A program made the translations under genes and the position numbers. 64,000 bases of DNA from CAYOEJ01 sp964403015 (lineage in GTDB: Bacteria > Actinomycetota > Actinomycetes > Actinomycetales > Actinomycetaceae): positions 4,960 to 68,959 of the forward strand of contig CAYOEJ010000006.1 of NCBI GenBank assembly GCA_964403015.1, in the 5' to 3' direction. Each line of letters begins with the position of its first letter. The first letter of the stretch is position 1. The notes beneath the pieces are model-generated. The model was not told the DNA's origin. It searched no databases and was given only the letters and a program-made list of their open reading frames with translations. Below are positions 16,497 through 25,533 of the stretch, piece by piece.

Positions 16497-17270
16497 CTAC
16501 TGCGAGTTTAGGACTGTGGTTGGGCGAGGATCGGCCATCGACCATGCGCGAACGCCACCATTCATTCCCGCCATGTTGGGGATGAAATGGACGCCGGGCA
16601 TCTTTGCTCGCACGGACTCCGTGATCCGTGAGCTATTTCCACCGCCAATGTAGAGCTGATCCCATCGGAATACCGGCCACAGCGATTCGACGGCTCGAAG
16701 TACGCGACGCGACCAAGCGGCGTCGCCGAGGCGCAGTCGCTCGTTCTCGCCAACCACGTCGTCGTAAACGAGGCCCCACTTCATTGGTGCATGGGAGATC
16801 TCCAAATGCGGCGCAAGCCTGCCGTCGTCGAGAAACGCAGATCCCAGACCAGTGCCAAGGGTGAGGACGAGTTCGAGTCCTTGGCCAGATACCACGCCTG
16901 CCGCTGCCACCTCGGCGTCGTTCAACACTAGGGCGGGCACGCCAAATCGCACCTCGAGGGCGGTTTGGAGATCAAGATTCTCCCACGCATCTTCTAGCTG
17001 GGGGAGGATCTTGGTGTGCGGACCCGCGCGCCGGATGTAATGCGGGGTATAAACGACCACGCCGTGGCGAATCATGCCGGGCATTCCGAGAGTGATCCGA
17101 TCGAACTTGCCGAGTTCCTTCGCCTGCGCCTCGACCACGTCGAGCATGTCTTTCGGTGCGAAGGGGTAAGGAACGGTTGTGCGAATCGCATTCCCAAGTC
17201 CAAAGCCGCCAGCATCGAGCAGGGTGGTCTTAATTCCGCCGCCTCCACAGTCGACTGACAGGGTGATCAT
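16497..17270 (-). CDS. ppgK: ROK-family kinase, polyphosphate glucokinase-like
   Basis: The protein resembles actinobacterial polyphosphate/ATP glucokinase, which makes glucose 6-phosphate from glucose. The phosphate loop is DCGGGGIK (residues 6-13, usually DIGGTGIK). The catalytic LVLNDAEVAAAG supplies the base aspartate and LTLGTGLGSA is the second phosphate-binding loop. The segment PMKWGLVYDDVVGENERLRLGD corresponds to the PpgK region before EDYVG. Met34 of the longest frame is used as start because ROK proteins begin just before strand 1. Starts at 17348 or 17369 (TTG) would add a low-complexity Thr/Ser-rich tail and overlap truA. The altered glycine loop leaves substrate use uncertain. 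Confidence 0.72.
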   Translation of the reverse strand: MITLSVDCGGGGIKTTLLDAGGFGLGNAIRTTVPYPFAPKDMLDVVEAQAKELGKFDRITLGMPGMIRHGVVVYTPHYIRRAGPHTKILPQLEDAWENLDLQTALEVRFGVPALVLNDAEVAAAGVVSGQGLELVLTLGTGLGSAFLDDGRLAPHLEISHAPMKWGLVYDDVVGENERLRLGDAAWSRRVLRAVESLWPVFRWDQLYIGGGNSSRITESVRAKMPGVHFIPNMAGMNGGVRAWSMADPRPTTVLNSQ

Positions 17271-17346
17271 CCCGGTGGATTGTGCACGGGCAGTGCCATC
17301 CTCAGATGACTTGGGTTCGGTGCCCGTGGTGTGCGATGCTGCAGTC

Positions 17347-18255
17347 ATGGATTTGACGGTAGCGCACAACGCCCGAATTCGTCTTGATCTTGGCTACGAC
17401 GGTGGGCAATTCCACGGTTGGGCTGCCCAGCCAGGGCTACGAACCGTTCAGGGCGACATCCAGAAGGCGCTGGGTACAGTTCTTCGTCAGGATGTTGCGC
17501 TGACAGTCGCTGGACGCACCGATGCGGGTGTTCACGCCAGACATCAGGTCGCACACGTTGACATCCCTCGCGAGATCTGGGATTCGCTACCGGGCAGGTC
17601 GACCCGCTCTCCCGGCGATGCACTGATCATCCGCTTGAACGCACTACTTGGACGAGCCGCCCGCGAAGCTCTCGGAGATCAGTTGCCAAAAGGCTACTCC
17701 GACGTCGTCATCCACGAAGCCAACGAAGTCCCGGCCGACTTCGATGCTCGGTTCAGCGCGACGTGGCGCTCCTATTCCTATCGGATTGCAGATGGGCAGA
17801 CGCGGTGGGACCCGCGACATCGGGACGTCTTATGGCTGGGCCAGCCCCTTGATGTTGAGGCCATGAATCGCGCCGCAGATCCGCTTATTGGAGAGCACGA
17901 CTTCCTCTCCTTCTGTAAACCGCGCGAGGGCGCGAGCACGGTACGCACCCTCCTTGACCTGCGGTTTGAGCGTGACGACGACGCAGTGGTCGGTTACGCG
18001 CGCGCGGATGCGTTTTGCCATTCTCAAGTTCGTACGCTCATGGGAACACTTATTGAGGTCGGCAGGGGAGCGCGCGGCGAGGATTGGCCAGCTCAAAGAC
18101 TTGCGGAAAAATCGCGCGATGGGCAAGTGATCGTTGCGCCACCGCATCCCCTTACCCTCGAAGAGGTGGGATATCCGAGCCCACGGGAGTATGGTGAACA
18201 GGCGCGGGCGGCACGTCGTTATCGCGGCAATGACTGCCAAAGCGAGGATTGCTGA
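17347..18255 (+). CDS. truA: tRNA pseudouridine(38-40) synthase TruA
   Basis: TruA isomerises U38-U40 in the tRNA anticodon stem. The 302-residue protein has RIRLDLGYDGGQFHGWAAQP at the N-terminus, the catalytic aspartate in AGRTDAGVHARHQVAH (D of RTDAGVHA, about residue 60) and the C-terminal FCHSQVRTLMGTLIEVGRG. The ATG at 17347 matches family starts; the frame is open farther upstream but without homology. It is divergent from the ppgK-like gene. In many actinobacteria truA follows rplQ; here the lysX remnant and ppgK lie between. Confidence 0.94.
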   Translation: MDLTVAHNARIRLDLGYDGGQFHGWAAQPGLRTVQGDIQKALGTVLRQDVALTVAGRTDAGVHARHQVAHVDIPREIWDSLPGRSTRSPGDALIIRLNALLGRAAREALGDQLPKGYSDVVIHEANEVPADFDARFSATWRSYSYRIADGQTRWDPRHRDVLWLGQPLDVEAMNRAADPLIGEHDFLSFCKPREGASTVRTLLDLRFERDDDAVVGYARADAFCHSQVRTLMGTLIEVGRGARGEDWPAQRLAEKSRDGQVIVAPPHPLTLEEVGYPSPREYGEQARAARRYRGNDCQSEDC

Positions 18256-18296
18256 GATTTGGGCCAATGAATCGGCTCACAGCTACTGCCGTTCCT

Positions 18297-18325
18297 TTGA
18301 CTGGTAGCTATTGGCCAATTAAAGT
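18297..18325 (+). promoter_or_regulatory. Promoter of rplM-rpsI
   Basis: TTGACT (18297-18302) and TAAAGT (18320-18325) are separated by exactly 17 bases, and the spacer contains the palindrome ATTGGCCAAT. GGCCAAT (18262-18268) and AGCTAC (18281-18286) upstream can pair with ATTGGCC and GTAGCT inside the promoter. That fold could also serve as the truA terminator. Confidence 0.6.
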
Positions 18326-18327
18326 GG

Positions 18328-18397
18328 GTTAACGCTGTGCAAGTTGTACGCAGACGCAATCCCACTCGTCGCGTAACACATCACAGCACACGTTAAC
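18328..18397 (+). ncRNA. Candidate structured leader of rplM
   Basis: A long 5' leader of about 155 bases precedes rplM. GTTAACGCTGTG (18328-18339) pairs with CACAG and CGTTAAC (18382-18397), leaving a 4-base bulge, to close a 42-base internal region. This resembles an autoregulatory ribosomal-protein leader in position, but I cannot assign it to a known L13 leader class. Confidence 0.4.
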
Positions 18398-18485
18398 TTG
18401 ACCATTGGAAAGTCCGTTTTCGCTGGGATTAAAGCCATTATCCAGCACCTCACTTTCCGCAATTGAAGAAACGAAGGCTACGCAA

Positions 18486-18929
18486 GTGCGCACGTATTCA
18501 CCGAAGCCCGGAGATGTCGAAAAGAAGTGGTACATCATTGATGCCACCGACGTCGTCCTTGGCCGTCTGGCAGCTCAGGTTGCCACCCTGCTCCGTGGGA
18601 AGCATAAGCCAAACTTCGCACCGCACGCAGACACCGGCGATTTCGTCATTATTATCAATGCCGAGAAGATTGCCCTCACTGGTGCAAAGCGCGAACAGAA
18701 GATGGCATTCCGCCACTCCGGTTACCCGGGTGGTTTGAAGGCTACGTCCTATGCCGAACTCCTGGAACTCAACCCTGAGAAGGCAGTCCAGAAGGCAATC
18801 GCCGGCATGTTGCCGAAGAACACCCTTGGACGTCAGCAGCTTTCCAAGCTCAAGGTCTACCGCGGTGCTGAGCACCCGCACGCTGCACAGCAGCCTGAGA
18901 CCTATGAGCTCACGCAGGTTGCACAGTAA
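18486..18929 (+). CDS. rplM: 50S ribosomal protein L13
   Basis: The product has 147 residues from a GTG start (VRTYSPKPGDVEKKWYIIDA), exactly the family length, with AAQVATLLRGKHKPNFAPH and the GMLPKNTLGRQ signature. L13 is an early 23S rRNA-binding assembly protein. The GTG is preferred to an in-frame ATG 27 codons upstream because AAGG lies eight bases before it and homology starts there. It is cotranscribed with rpsI, 30 bases downstream. Confidence 0.96.
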   Translation: MRTYSPKPGDVEKKWYIIDATDVVLGRLAAQVATLLRGKHKPNFAPHADTGDFVIIINAEKIALTGAKREQKMAFRHSGYPGGLKATSYAELLELNPEKAVQKAIAGMLPKNTLGRQQLSKLKVYRGAEHPHAAQQPETYELTQVAQ

Positions 18930-18959
18930 CCCCTGTCCGGAAAAGATTTAAGGAGAACC

Positions 18960-19451
18960 GTGGCTGAGACCACCGTCGAAACTGAAGAGCTCGAGGAGAC
19001 AACTCCCAGCTCGTACACCAGCGAGAGCGAAGCTCCGCAGACTGGCCAGGGTGCATCCCTGACCGCACCGGGCGCGGGCCTGGGTCGCCGCAAGGAGGCC
19101 GTTGCTCGAGTCCGCCTCGTTCCCGGAACCGGGCAGTGGACCGTCAATGGTCGCACTCTTGAGGATTACTTCCCGAACAAGCTGCACCAGCAGCTCGTCC
19201 ACTCCCCGTTCGTCCTGCTCGACATCGAAGGTCGCTTCGACGTTGTCGCCCACATTGATGGCGGCGGCACCTCGGGCCAGGCCGGCGCACTGCGCATGGG
19301 TATTTCCCGCGCGCTCAACGAGATCGATCGCGATGCGAACCGCCCGGCCCTGAAGAAGGCTGGATTCCTCACTCGTGACGCTCGTGCAGTCGAGCGTAAG
19401 AAGGCGGGCCTCAAGAAGGCACGTAAGGCTTCGCAGTTCTCGAAGCGCTGA
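18960..19451 (+). CDS. rpsI: 30S ribosomal protein S9 with acidic N-terminal extension
   Basis: The S9 core begins at about residue 39 (GLGRRKEAVARVRLVPGTGQ) and ends in the P-site tail KARKASQFSKR, whose terminal KR contacts the initiator tRNA. The protein is 163 residues against about 130 in E. coli; the first 38 are an acidic Glu/Thr/Ser-rich extension. The start is GTG, with AAGGAG about six bases upstream. A terminator hairpin follows. Confidence 0.96.
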   Translation: MAETTVETEELEETTPSSYTSESEAPQTGQGASLTAPGAGLGRRKEAVARVRLVPGTGQWTVNGRTLEDYFPNKLHQQLVHSPFVLLDIEGRFDVVAHIDGGGTSGQAGALRMGISRALNEIDRDANRPALKKAGFLTRDARAVERKKAGLKKARKASQFSKR

Positions 19452-19481
19452 TTATGCCTTGACGTTCGCGTCAACAACTTT

Positions 19482-19515
19482 CGAAGGCTCCCACTTAGGT
19501 GGGGGCCTTCGTTTA
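19482..19515 (+). terminator. Intrinsic terminator after rpsI
   Basis: A 13-base stem (19482-19494 with 19499-19511, one G-U pair) with a TTAG loop is followed by TTTATCTGT, ending the rplM-rpsI operon. The remaining 244 bases to glmM hold no gene that I can support. Confidence 0.85.
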
Positions 19516-19759
19516 TCTGTACCCGATGGCTCATCGCCGTATCTACCTCCTGAGTCACTTGCGATCTTCACCTATGGCGAATCTCGCCCGCATTTTCGGG
19601 CTGTGGCTAAGGGGCTTGCGTGTTTCGGTGCCTGTACGTGCAATAATTACGACCGTATAGCGGCATGATGCGCGTATAGAAAGCGATGGGTGCGATAGGG
19701 TAGTGGCCCCTGCGCGGCTCTTGTGCATCTGGCCGGAGATGAGACATTGGGAGAATTTG

Positions 19760-21091
19760 ATGGGTCGACTATTTGGCACTGACGGCGTTCGCGGACTTGC
19801 GAATCGTGACATCACAGCACCGTTCGCACTGCAGCTGGGTGAGACCGCTGCGCGAGTTCTGGTGAAGGAAGGCATTTCCCACCGGCCGCGAGCTATTGTG
19901 GGTCGCGACACTCGCCTATCGTCTGGCATGCTTTCGCATTCGATCGCAGCGGGACTTGCGAGCGCCGGAGTCGATGTTGAACACGTGCGCGAAATTCCTA
20001 CGCCGGGCGTCGCCTACCTGACGTCGTCTGGGGATTACGATCTCGGCGTTGTGATCTCCGCATCGCACAACCCCATGCAAGATAACGGCATTAAGTTCAT
20101 TAACGGGGACGGCTTTAAGCTCGACGACGCAATTGAGGACGAGATTGAAGAGCTTCTCGGACAAGATTGGGAACGCCCCACGGGAGCATCGGTGGGTTCG
20201 ATCCGCGAGAAGGCCCTCGTGTCCGACCACGTCTACATGAGCCACCTGCGTTCGATTGGTGCCGACCTGTCCGGTCTGCGCATCGTGCTCGACTGCGCTA
20301 ACGGCGCTGCCTACAGGGTGGCTCCCGCTGTGTTCCAGGACCTCGGTGCCGACGTCATTACGATCAACGCCTCTCCTGACGGACGCAACATCAACGCCGA
20401 TTGCGGCTCCACCCATCCAGAGCGCCTCCAGGCGATGGTCGTTGCTTGCGAGGCGGACTGCGGCTTTGCTTTCGACGGCGACGCCGATCGCTGCCTTGCT
20501 GTGGACCACACCGGAAAGCTTGTGGACGGCGATCAGATCATGGGCATGCTCGCGGTCTCGCTGCGCGATCAGGGCAAGCTGGATAAGAACACGCTGGTTG
20601 TCACGGTGATGTCCAACCTTGGACTCACACTTGCCATGAAGGAAGCCGGAATTGACCTAGCTGTGACAGGGGTTGGCGACCGCTACGTGCTCGAAGAGAT
20701 GGTTGCCAAGGGCTACGTGCTCGGAGGAGAGCAGTCCGGCCACGTGATCAACTTGCATCACGCGACCACGGGAGATGGCACACTTACCGCCATTCTCATC
20801 GCCTCTGAGCTCGCTCGTAAGGGTGGAAAGCTCGCCGATCTCGTCGGCTTCGTCAAGCGCCTACCGCAGACTCTCATCAACGTTTCGAACGTGGATAAGA
20901 CGCGCACCGACATCCTCGCCGACGACGTTGCCAAGGCTGAGGACGTGCTCGGTGAGACCGGCCGCGTGCTGTTGCGTCCCTCTGGTACCGAGCCACTTGT
21001 CCGCGTCATGGTGGAAGCCGCGACTCAAGAGCAGGCAGACAACGTGGCGGAACGTCTAGCTGACGTGGTTGCAGCGAAGCTGGCACTGTAA
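19760..21091 (+). CDS. glmM: Phosphoglucosamine mutase
   Basis: GlmM converts glucosamine 6-phosphate to glucosamine 1-phosphate for UDP-GlcNAc and peptidoglycan synthesis. The 443-residue protein begins MGRLFGTDGVRG. It has the phosphoserine loop VVISASHNPMQDNG (catalytic S102), the metal loop DGDADR (239-244), the sugar-binding GEQSGH and the phosphate-binding RPSGTEPLVRV near the end. The ATG at 19760 is chosen over an upstream in-frame ATG by homology and a GGGAG seven bases before it. glmS, which makes its substrate, lies nearby beyond coaA. Confidence 0.96.
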   Translation: MGRLFGTDGVRGLANRDITAPFALQLGETAARVLVKEGISHRPRAIVGRDTRLSSGMLSHSIAAGLASAGVDVEHVREIPTPGVAYLTSSGDYDLGVVISASHNPMQDNGIKFINGDGFKLDDAIEDEIEELLGQDWERPTGASVGSIREKALVSDHVYMSHLRSIGADLSGLRIVLDCANGAAYRVAPAVFQDLGADVITINASPDGRNINADCGSTHPERLQAMVVACEADCGFAFDGDADRCLAVDHTGKLVDGDQIMGMLAVSLRDQGKLDKNTLVVTVMSNLGLTLAMKEAGIDLAVTGVGDRYVLEEMVAKGYVLGGEQSGHVINLHHATTGDGTLTAILIASELARKGGKLADLVGFVKRLPQTLINVSNVDKTRTDILADDVAKAEDVLGETGRVLLRPSGTEPLVRVMVEAATQEQADNVAERLADVVAAKLAL

Positions 21092-21095
21092 GCGT

Positions 21096-22040
21096 TTAAA
21101 GCTTTCTCACTTCCACGGTTTCGATCGTATGCTCCATTCCCTTCGTGAGAACAACCGTGGCTCGGGATCGAGTCGGCGCGATGTTATCGCGAAGGTTTGG
21201 CAGGTTAATCGCCGACCAGATCGTGCGAGCTGTGGCGATCGCTTCTTCATCCGACATGCCGGCATAGTTGCGGAAGTAGGAGCGATCGTCAGCAAACGCC
21301 GTCGAGCGAAGCGTGAGGAAGCGATCCACGTACCAGTTCTCGAGAGCTTCTTCGGGTGCGTCAAGGTAGATCGAAAAATCGAAAAAGTCGGAGATCGCGA
21401 GCACGTTGCTTGATCCAGGACGCGCAGGCTGCAACACGTTAAGGCCTTCGATGATGAGGATGTCCGGTTGATCAACTGTGATGTACTCGTCCGGAAGAAT
21501 GTCGTAGGCGGTGTGGTCGTAGACGGGCACCTGGACGTCGCGTTTTCCGGCCTTCACCTCGGCCAAAAAACGCAAGAGCGCACCGCGGTCATATGACTCG
21601 GGAAATCCTTTTCGGCCCATGAGGCCGCGCTCTTCAAGTATGGCGTTGGAATACAGGAAGCCGTCGGTGGGAACGAGATCCACGTTTGGCGTTTGTGGCC
21701 AGCGGCGGAGCAGCTCCCGTAACAATCGAGCCGCCGTTGATTTTCCAACGGACACCGAGCCGCCGATACCCACAATCCAAGGCACGCGGGCGTCGTCGTA
21801 CCCAAGAAAGTCCTTCGACTCGCGAAAGAGCCTGCCAATATTGCGCGCGTACATCTGCATGAGTGCAGATAGCGGCCGGTAAATTGCGTCAGCTTCCGCG
21901 AAACCGATGGGATCTCCAAGAGTCGAAAGTCGCGCGACGTCCTTACCGGTAAGAGGGAGGGCCGTGCTTTGCGCGAGATCAGACCACTGCTGGCGGGTGA
22001 AGGAGACGTAGGCGGAAAGATCGCTGGGGTTTGAATGCAT
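21096..22040 (-). CDS. coaA: Type I pantothenate kinase
   Basis: CoaA phosphorylates pantothenate, the committed step of coenzyme A synthesis. The 314-residue protein has the P-loop GGSVSVGKST (93-102), FLYSNAILEERGLMGRKGFPESYD and IIEGLNVLQ, all type I PanK signatures. It is the prokaryotic CoaA type (feedback-inhibited by CoA in well-studied members). The gene converges on glmM with four bases between stops and is divergent from glmS across 76 bases, where no promoter stands out. Confidence 0.95.
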   Translation of the reverse strand: MHSNPSDLSAYVSFTRQQWSDLAQSTALPLTGKDVARLSTLGDPIGFAEADAIYRPLSALMQMYARNIGRLFRESKDFLGYDDARVPWIVGIGGSVSVGKSTAARLLRELLRRWPQTPNVDLVPTDGFLYSNAILEERGLMGRKGFPESYDRGALLRFLAEVKAGKRDVQVPVYDHTAYDILPDEYITVDQPDILIIEGLNVLQPARPGSSNVLAISDFFDFSIYLDAPEEALENWYVDRFLTLRSTAFADDRSYFRNYAGMSDEEAIATARTIWSAINLPNLRDNIAPTRSRATVVLTKGMEHTIETVEVRKL

Positions 22041-22116
22041 GATGCTAGTTTTGCAGAATTTCGCTCAGAGTATGTCGAACTACTGCAAGAAACTGAGCGC
22101 CGGTATTCTTTCCTCC

Positions 22117-23976
22117 ATGTGTGGAATCGTTGGATATATCGGCCCTCGGACATCGTCCGACCAGCCGCTAAACGTTGTCCTTGAAGGCCTTACCCGCTTG
22201 GAGTACCGCGGATACGATTCGGCTGGTGTTGCGCTAGTCGGATCCGATGGGCTCCACTACCGGAAAAAATCGGGGCGCGTGGATGACCTGCGCGCTGAGA
22301 TCGCTAATGATCCACTCCCTAGCGCAATCGCCGCCATCGGTCATACTCGTTGGGCAACTCACGGTGCACCGTCGGACGCCAACTCCCACCCGCACGTCTC
22401 CCCAGACGGCCAGATTGCCATCGTTCACAATGGCATCATTGAAAACCATACGGAATTGCGCGATCAGCTGGCCGCCAGCGGTGCGCAGTTCTCCTCCGAA
22501 ACCGACTCTGAAGTCGTGGCCCACCTCATCGCCGCCGATATCGCGACAACCCAGGATTTGACGACGTCGGTCAAGAACGTGGTGCAGATGCTGGAAGGGT
22601 CGTACACGATTGTTGCTATCGCGGCCAACCAACCCGATCGCGTGGTTGCTGCTCGACGCAACTCTCCGCTCGTCGTCGGAATTGGCGACGGCGAGAACTT
22701 CCTTGGTTCCGACGTCGCAGCATTCGTGGGGCACACGCGCCAAGCGCTCGCCATCGACCAGGATCAGATCGTCACGTTGACAGCGGAGTCAGTCGAGGTC
22801 ACGGACATTGCGGGCAACCCCGCCGAGGGCGAGGCCTACGAAGTGGACTGGGATCTCGAGACCGCCATGCACGATGGGTACGAGAACTTCATGGCGAAGG
22901 AGATCCACGACCAGCCGATGGCTGTTGCGGAAACCCTCCGTGGCCGCCTCACCAAGGACGGGCGTCTGCAGCTTGACGAACTGAGGATCTCCGAGCACGA
23001 GCTGCGTTCGATCGACAAGATCATCGTGGTTGCGTGTGGGACCGCGGCATATGCGGGACACGTTGCAAAATACGCCATTGAACACTGGTGCCGTATCCCG
23101 GTTGAGGTGGAGCTCGCCCACGAGTTCCGCTACCGCGATCCGGTGGTTAATTCCAAGACCCTCGTTGTCGCCATCTCGCAGTCGGGCGAAACCATGGACA
23201 CGCTGATGGCGGTCCGACATGCGTCTGAGCAGGGCTCTCGCGTCTTATCGATCATCAATACCTACGGATCGACGATCGCGCGTGAGTCGGATGCGGTTCT
23301 CTACACGCACGCTGGACCAGAAGTTGCCGTGGCCTCGACAAAGGCCTTCACCGCCCAAATCACGGCCTGTTACCTGCTGGGTCTATATTTGGCAGAGCTG
23401 CGCGGCAACAAGTACGCCGACGAGGTCGCGGGTTACATGGACGAGCTGTCCAAGATGCCTGCCCGGATCGAGAAGGTCCTCGAACAGGAAGATGCCATCA
23501 AGGATCTCGCCCGGAATATGCGCGAGACGACCTCGGTCCTTTTCCTCGGTAGGCACGTGGGCTTCCCCATCGCGATGGAAGGCGCGCTGAAGCTCAAGGA
23601 GCTCGCCTACATTCATGCGGAAGGCTTTGCCGCAGGCGAGCTCAAGCACGGTCCCATTGCGCTTGTTGAAGAGGGACTGCCGATCTTCTTCATTGTGCCA
23701 ACGCCGCGCCGTCCGCTCCTACACTCAAAGGTCATCTCTAACCTGCACGAGGTTCGCGCACGTGGCGCTCGCGCCATCGTCATCGCCGAGGAGGGGGACG
23801 AGGCAGTCAACGAGCACGCAGAGTTCGTGATCCGAGTTCCGCGCGATACACCCACGCTCATGATGCCGCTGGTCACCATCATCCCGTTGCAAATCTTCGC
23901 GTGCGAGCTTGCGCAGGTCAAGGGCTACGACGTCGATAAGCCCCGAAACCTCGCAAAGTCAGTAACTGTGGAATGA
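22117..23976 (+). CDS. glmS: Glutamine--fructose-6-phosphate aminotransferase (isomerizing)
   Basis: GlmS makes glucosamine 6-phosphate from fructose 6-phosphate and glutamine. The ATG at 22117 gives MCGIVGYIG with Cys2, the N-terminal nucleophile of the glutaminase, so this start is firm despite an open frame upstream. The glutaminase domain covers about residues 2-235 (GHTRWATHGAPSDANSHPH, HNGIIENH). Two SIS domains follow (CGTAAYAGHVAKY, SQSGETMDT) and the C-terminus is KPRNLAKSVTVE. Length 619 is normal. No glmS ribozyme-like leader is visible. Together with glmM it supplies the amino-sugar pathway. Confidence 0.96.
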   Translation: MCGIVGYIGPRTSSDQPLNVVLEGLTRLEYRGYDSAGVALVGSDGLHYRKKSGRVDDLRAEIANDPLPSAIAAIGHTRWATHGAPSDANSHPHVSPDGQIAIVHNGIIENHTELRDQLAASGAQFSSETDSEVVAHLIAADIATTQDLTTSVKNVVQMLEGSYTIVAIAANQPDRVVAARRNSPLVVGIGDGENFLGSDVAAFVGHTRQALAIDQDQIVTLTAESVEVTDIAGNPAEGEAYEVDWDLETAMHDGYENFMAKEIHDQPMAVAETLRGRLTKDGRLQLDELRISEHELRSIDKIIVVACGTAAYAGHVAKYAIEHWCRIPVEVELAHEFRYRDPVVNSKTLVVAISQSGETMDTLMAVRHASEQGSRVLSIINTYGSTIARESDAVLYTHAGPEVAVASTKAFTAQITACYLLGLYLAELRGNKYADEVAGYMDELSKMPARIEKVLEQEDAIKDLARNMRETTSVLFLGRHVGFPIAMEGALKLKELAYIHAEGFAAGELKHGPIALVEEGLPIFFIVPTPRRPLLHSKVISNLHEVRARGARAIVIAEEGDEAVNEHAEFVIRVPRDTPTLMMPLVTIIPLQIFACELAQVKGYDVDKPRNLAKSVTVE

Positions 23977-24003
23977 TCGAGCCATAGCCTGAAGGAGGCC
24001 ACC

Positions 24004-25533
24004 ATGGATCGCGCCTACCGCGCAGCAGATGTTCGCAGTGCAGAAGAGCCACTTTTAGAGGCGGGCGAGCCGCTCATGCAAAGGGCGTCCTATGCCGTGG
24101 CGAATAGGGCGGTGCGCTACATTCGGTCGAAGGCATTGCGAGTTCCAGGTTCCACTGTGCTGGCGATTGTCGGGCCCGGAAATAACGGCGGGGATGCGCT
24201 GCATGCGGCTGCCTACCTTGCACGCCGCGGCATGTCAGTTACCGCGGCGTACCAAGGCTCGGTCCATGAGGAGGGTCTTGAGGCGGCTCGGGGCGCGCGT
24301 GTTCGCCTCTATGACCTCGCACTATCCGAGGACCCGGATGCCCTGCTTCGCAAGCTTGCCTTTGACGCTGGCATCTGGATCGATGGCATGCTGGGCATCG
24401 GAGCGAGCGGGGGCGCTCGCGAGCCGTACTCGCACTGGATTGAGGTTCTTAACCACGAACGCCAAGTGAGTCCGGATGAACCGTTCGTGATCGCCGTCGA
24501 CATCCCATCAGGTCTGGGGGTAGACAGCGCAACGGTTCCAGGTCCAGTTTTGCGCGCCGACGCTACCGTGGCGATGGGCTGCGCCAAGCCGGCTCACCTG
24601 TTGCCGCCAGCTCGACACTACTGTGGCGAGCTCGACGTTGTTGAGCTTGGGTTCTTCGCACACCTGCCCTCGGAGCCCGCGGTGATCGAGCTTTCCGACG
24701 CCGATGTAGCAGACGCATGGGATATCCCCAGCATCGACGACCACAAATACACTCGCGGCGTGGTGGGCATGCTAACTGGCTCATCGACCTATCCCGGCGC
24801 CGCAGTGCTGGGAGTTGGGGGAGCACTTGCGACCGGCCCGGGGATGGTGCGTTACCTAGGAAGTAGCGATGAAGTAGTTCGACGCTATCCGGAAGTAGTG
24901 AGTGCCGATGGGCAAGTTCAGGCATGGGTGATCGGCTCTGGTTTGGACGACGACGCCGGTGCCAGTCGTTTTCTTCAGCGCGCGCTGGAAGATGAAGTTC
25001 CGGTGGTCTTGGATGCCGGGGCCATCGCGCTTCTGGGTGATTTCGATGTCCCTTCGGCCGTGGTGATCACTCCGCACGAGGGCGAGATAACGGCACTTCT
25101 TAATGCGCGTGGCGAATCGATTTCACGCGACCAGGTACATGCCGCTCCGGCGCGCGCCGCACGTCTTGCAGCAACACTCACCGGGGCTACCGTCTTACTC
25201 AAGGGCGCTACCGACGTCGTTGCCGCCCCCGCAGGTCCGCTCTACGCTCAAGGAGGCGCTCCCGCATGGCGAGCAACCGCAGGCGCTGGAGACGTACTCG
25301 CGGGTATCCTTGGCGGCCTCTTGGCAGGTTACGGAGACGAGCTGAAGGAGCTCGGCGCCGGCCACGGTGTGCCAGCCCGCCTGGCAGCGGCTGCCACACA
25401 TATCCATGCCAGCGCTGCGACCATCGCCTCGGGCGCCGGAGAGGGCATTGGCGCTCCAATATCTGCCAGCGATATTGTGGACGCGCTCCCCGCCGTGATT
25501 TACGGCATTCTCAATCCAAAGGACCATGAGTGA
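24004..25533 (+). CDS. nnr: Bifunctional NAD(P)H-hydrate epimerase / dehydratase
   Basis: Nnr repairs damaged NAD(P)HX. The N-terminal epimerase domain (about residues 1-215) carries GPGNNGGDALHAA (57-69) and VAVDIPSGLGVDSA. The C-terminal ribokinase-like dehydratase domain (about 225-505) carries TPHEGEI and ATAGAGDVLAGILGG near residue 425. Length 509 matches fused Nnr proteins. GAAGGAGG precedes the ATG. In many actinobacteria acpS lies between glmS and nnr; it is missing here. The stop overlaps alr by four bases. Confidence 0.95.
   Translation: MDRAYRAADVRSAEEPLLEAGEPLMQRASYAVANRAVRYIRSKALRVPGSTVLAIVGPGNNGGDALHAAAYLARRGMSVTAAYQGSVHEEGLEAARGARVRLYDLALSEDPDALLRKLAFDAGIWIDGMLGIGASGGAREPYSHWIEVLNHERQVSPDEPFVIAVDIPSGLGVDSATVPGPVLRADATVAMGCAKPAHLLPPARHYCGELDVVELGFFAHLPSEPAVIELSDADVADAWDIPSIDDHKYTRGVVGMLTGSSTYPGAAVLGVGGALATGPGMVRYLGSSDEVVRRYPEVVSADGQVQAWVIGSGLDDDAGASRFLQRALEDEVPVVLDAGAIALLGDFDVPSAVVITPHEGEITALLNARGESISRDQVHAAPARAARLAATLTGATVLLKGATDVVAAPAGPLYAQGGAPAWRATAGAGDVLAGILGGLLAGYGDELKELGAGHGVPARLAAAATHIHASAATIASGAGEGIGAPISASDIVDALPAVIYGILNPKDHE

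Noticed and set aside
17179..17346. 56-codon upstream extension of truA
   Set aside because: No homology in the extension, it is antisense to ppgK, and TruA proteins start at the later ATG.
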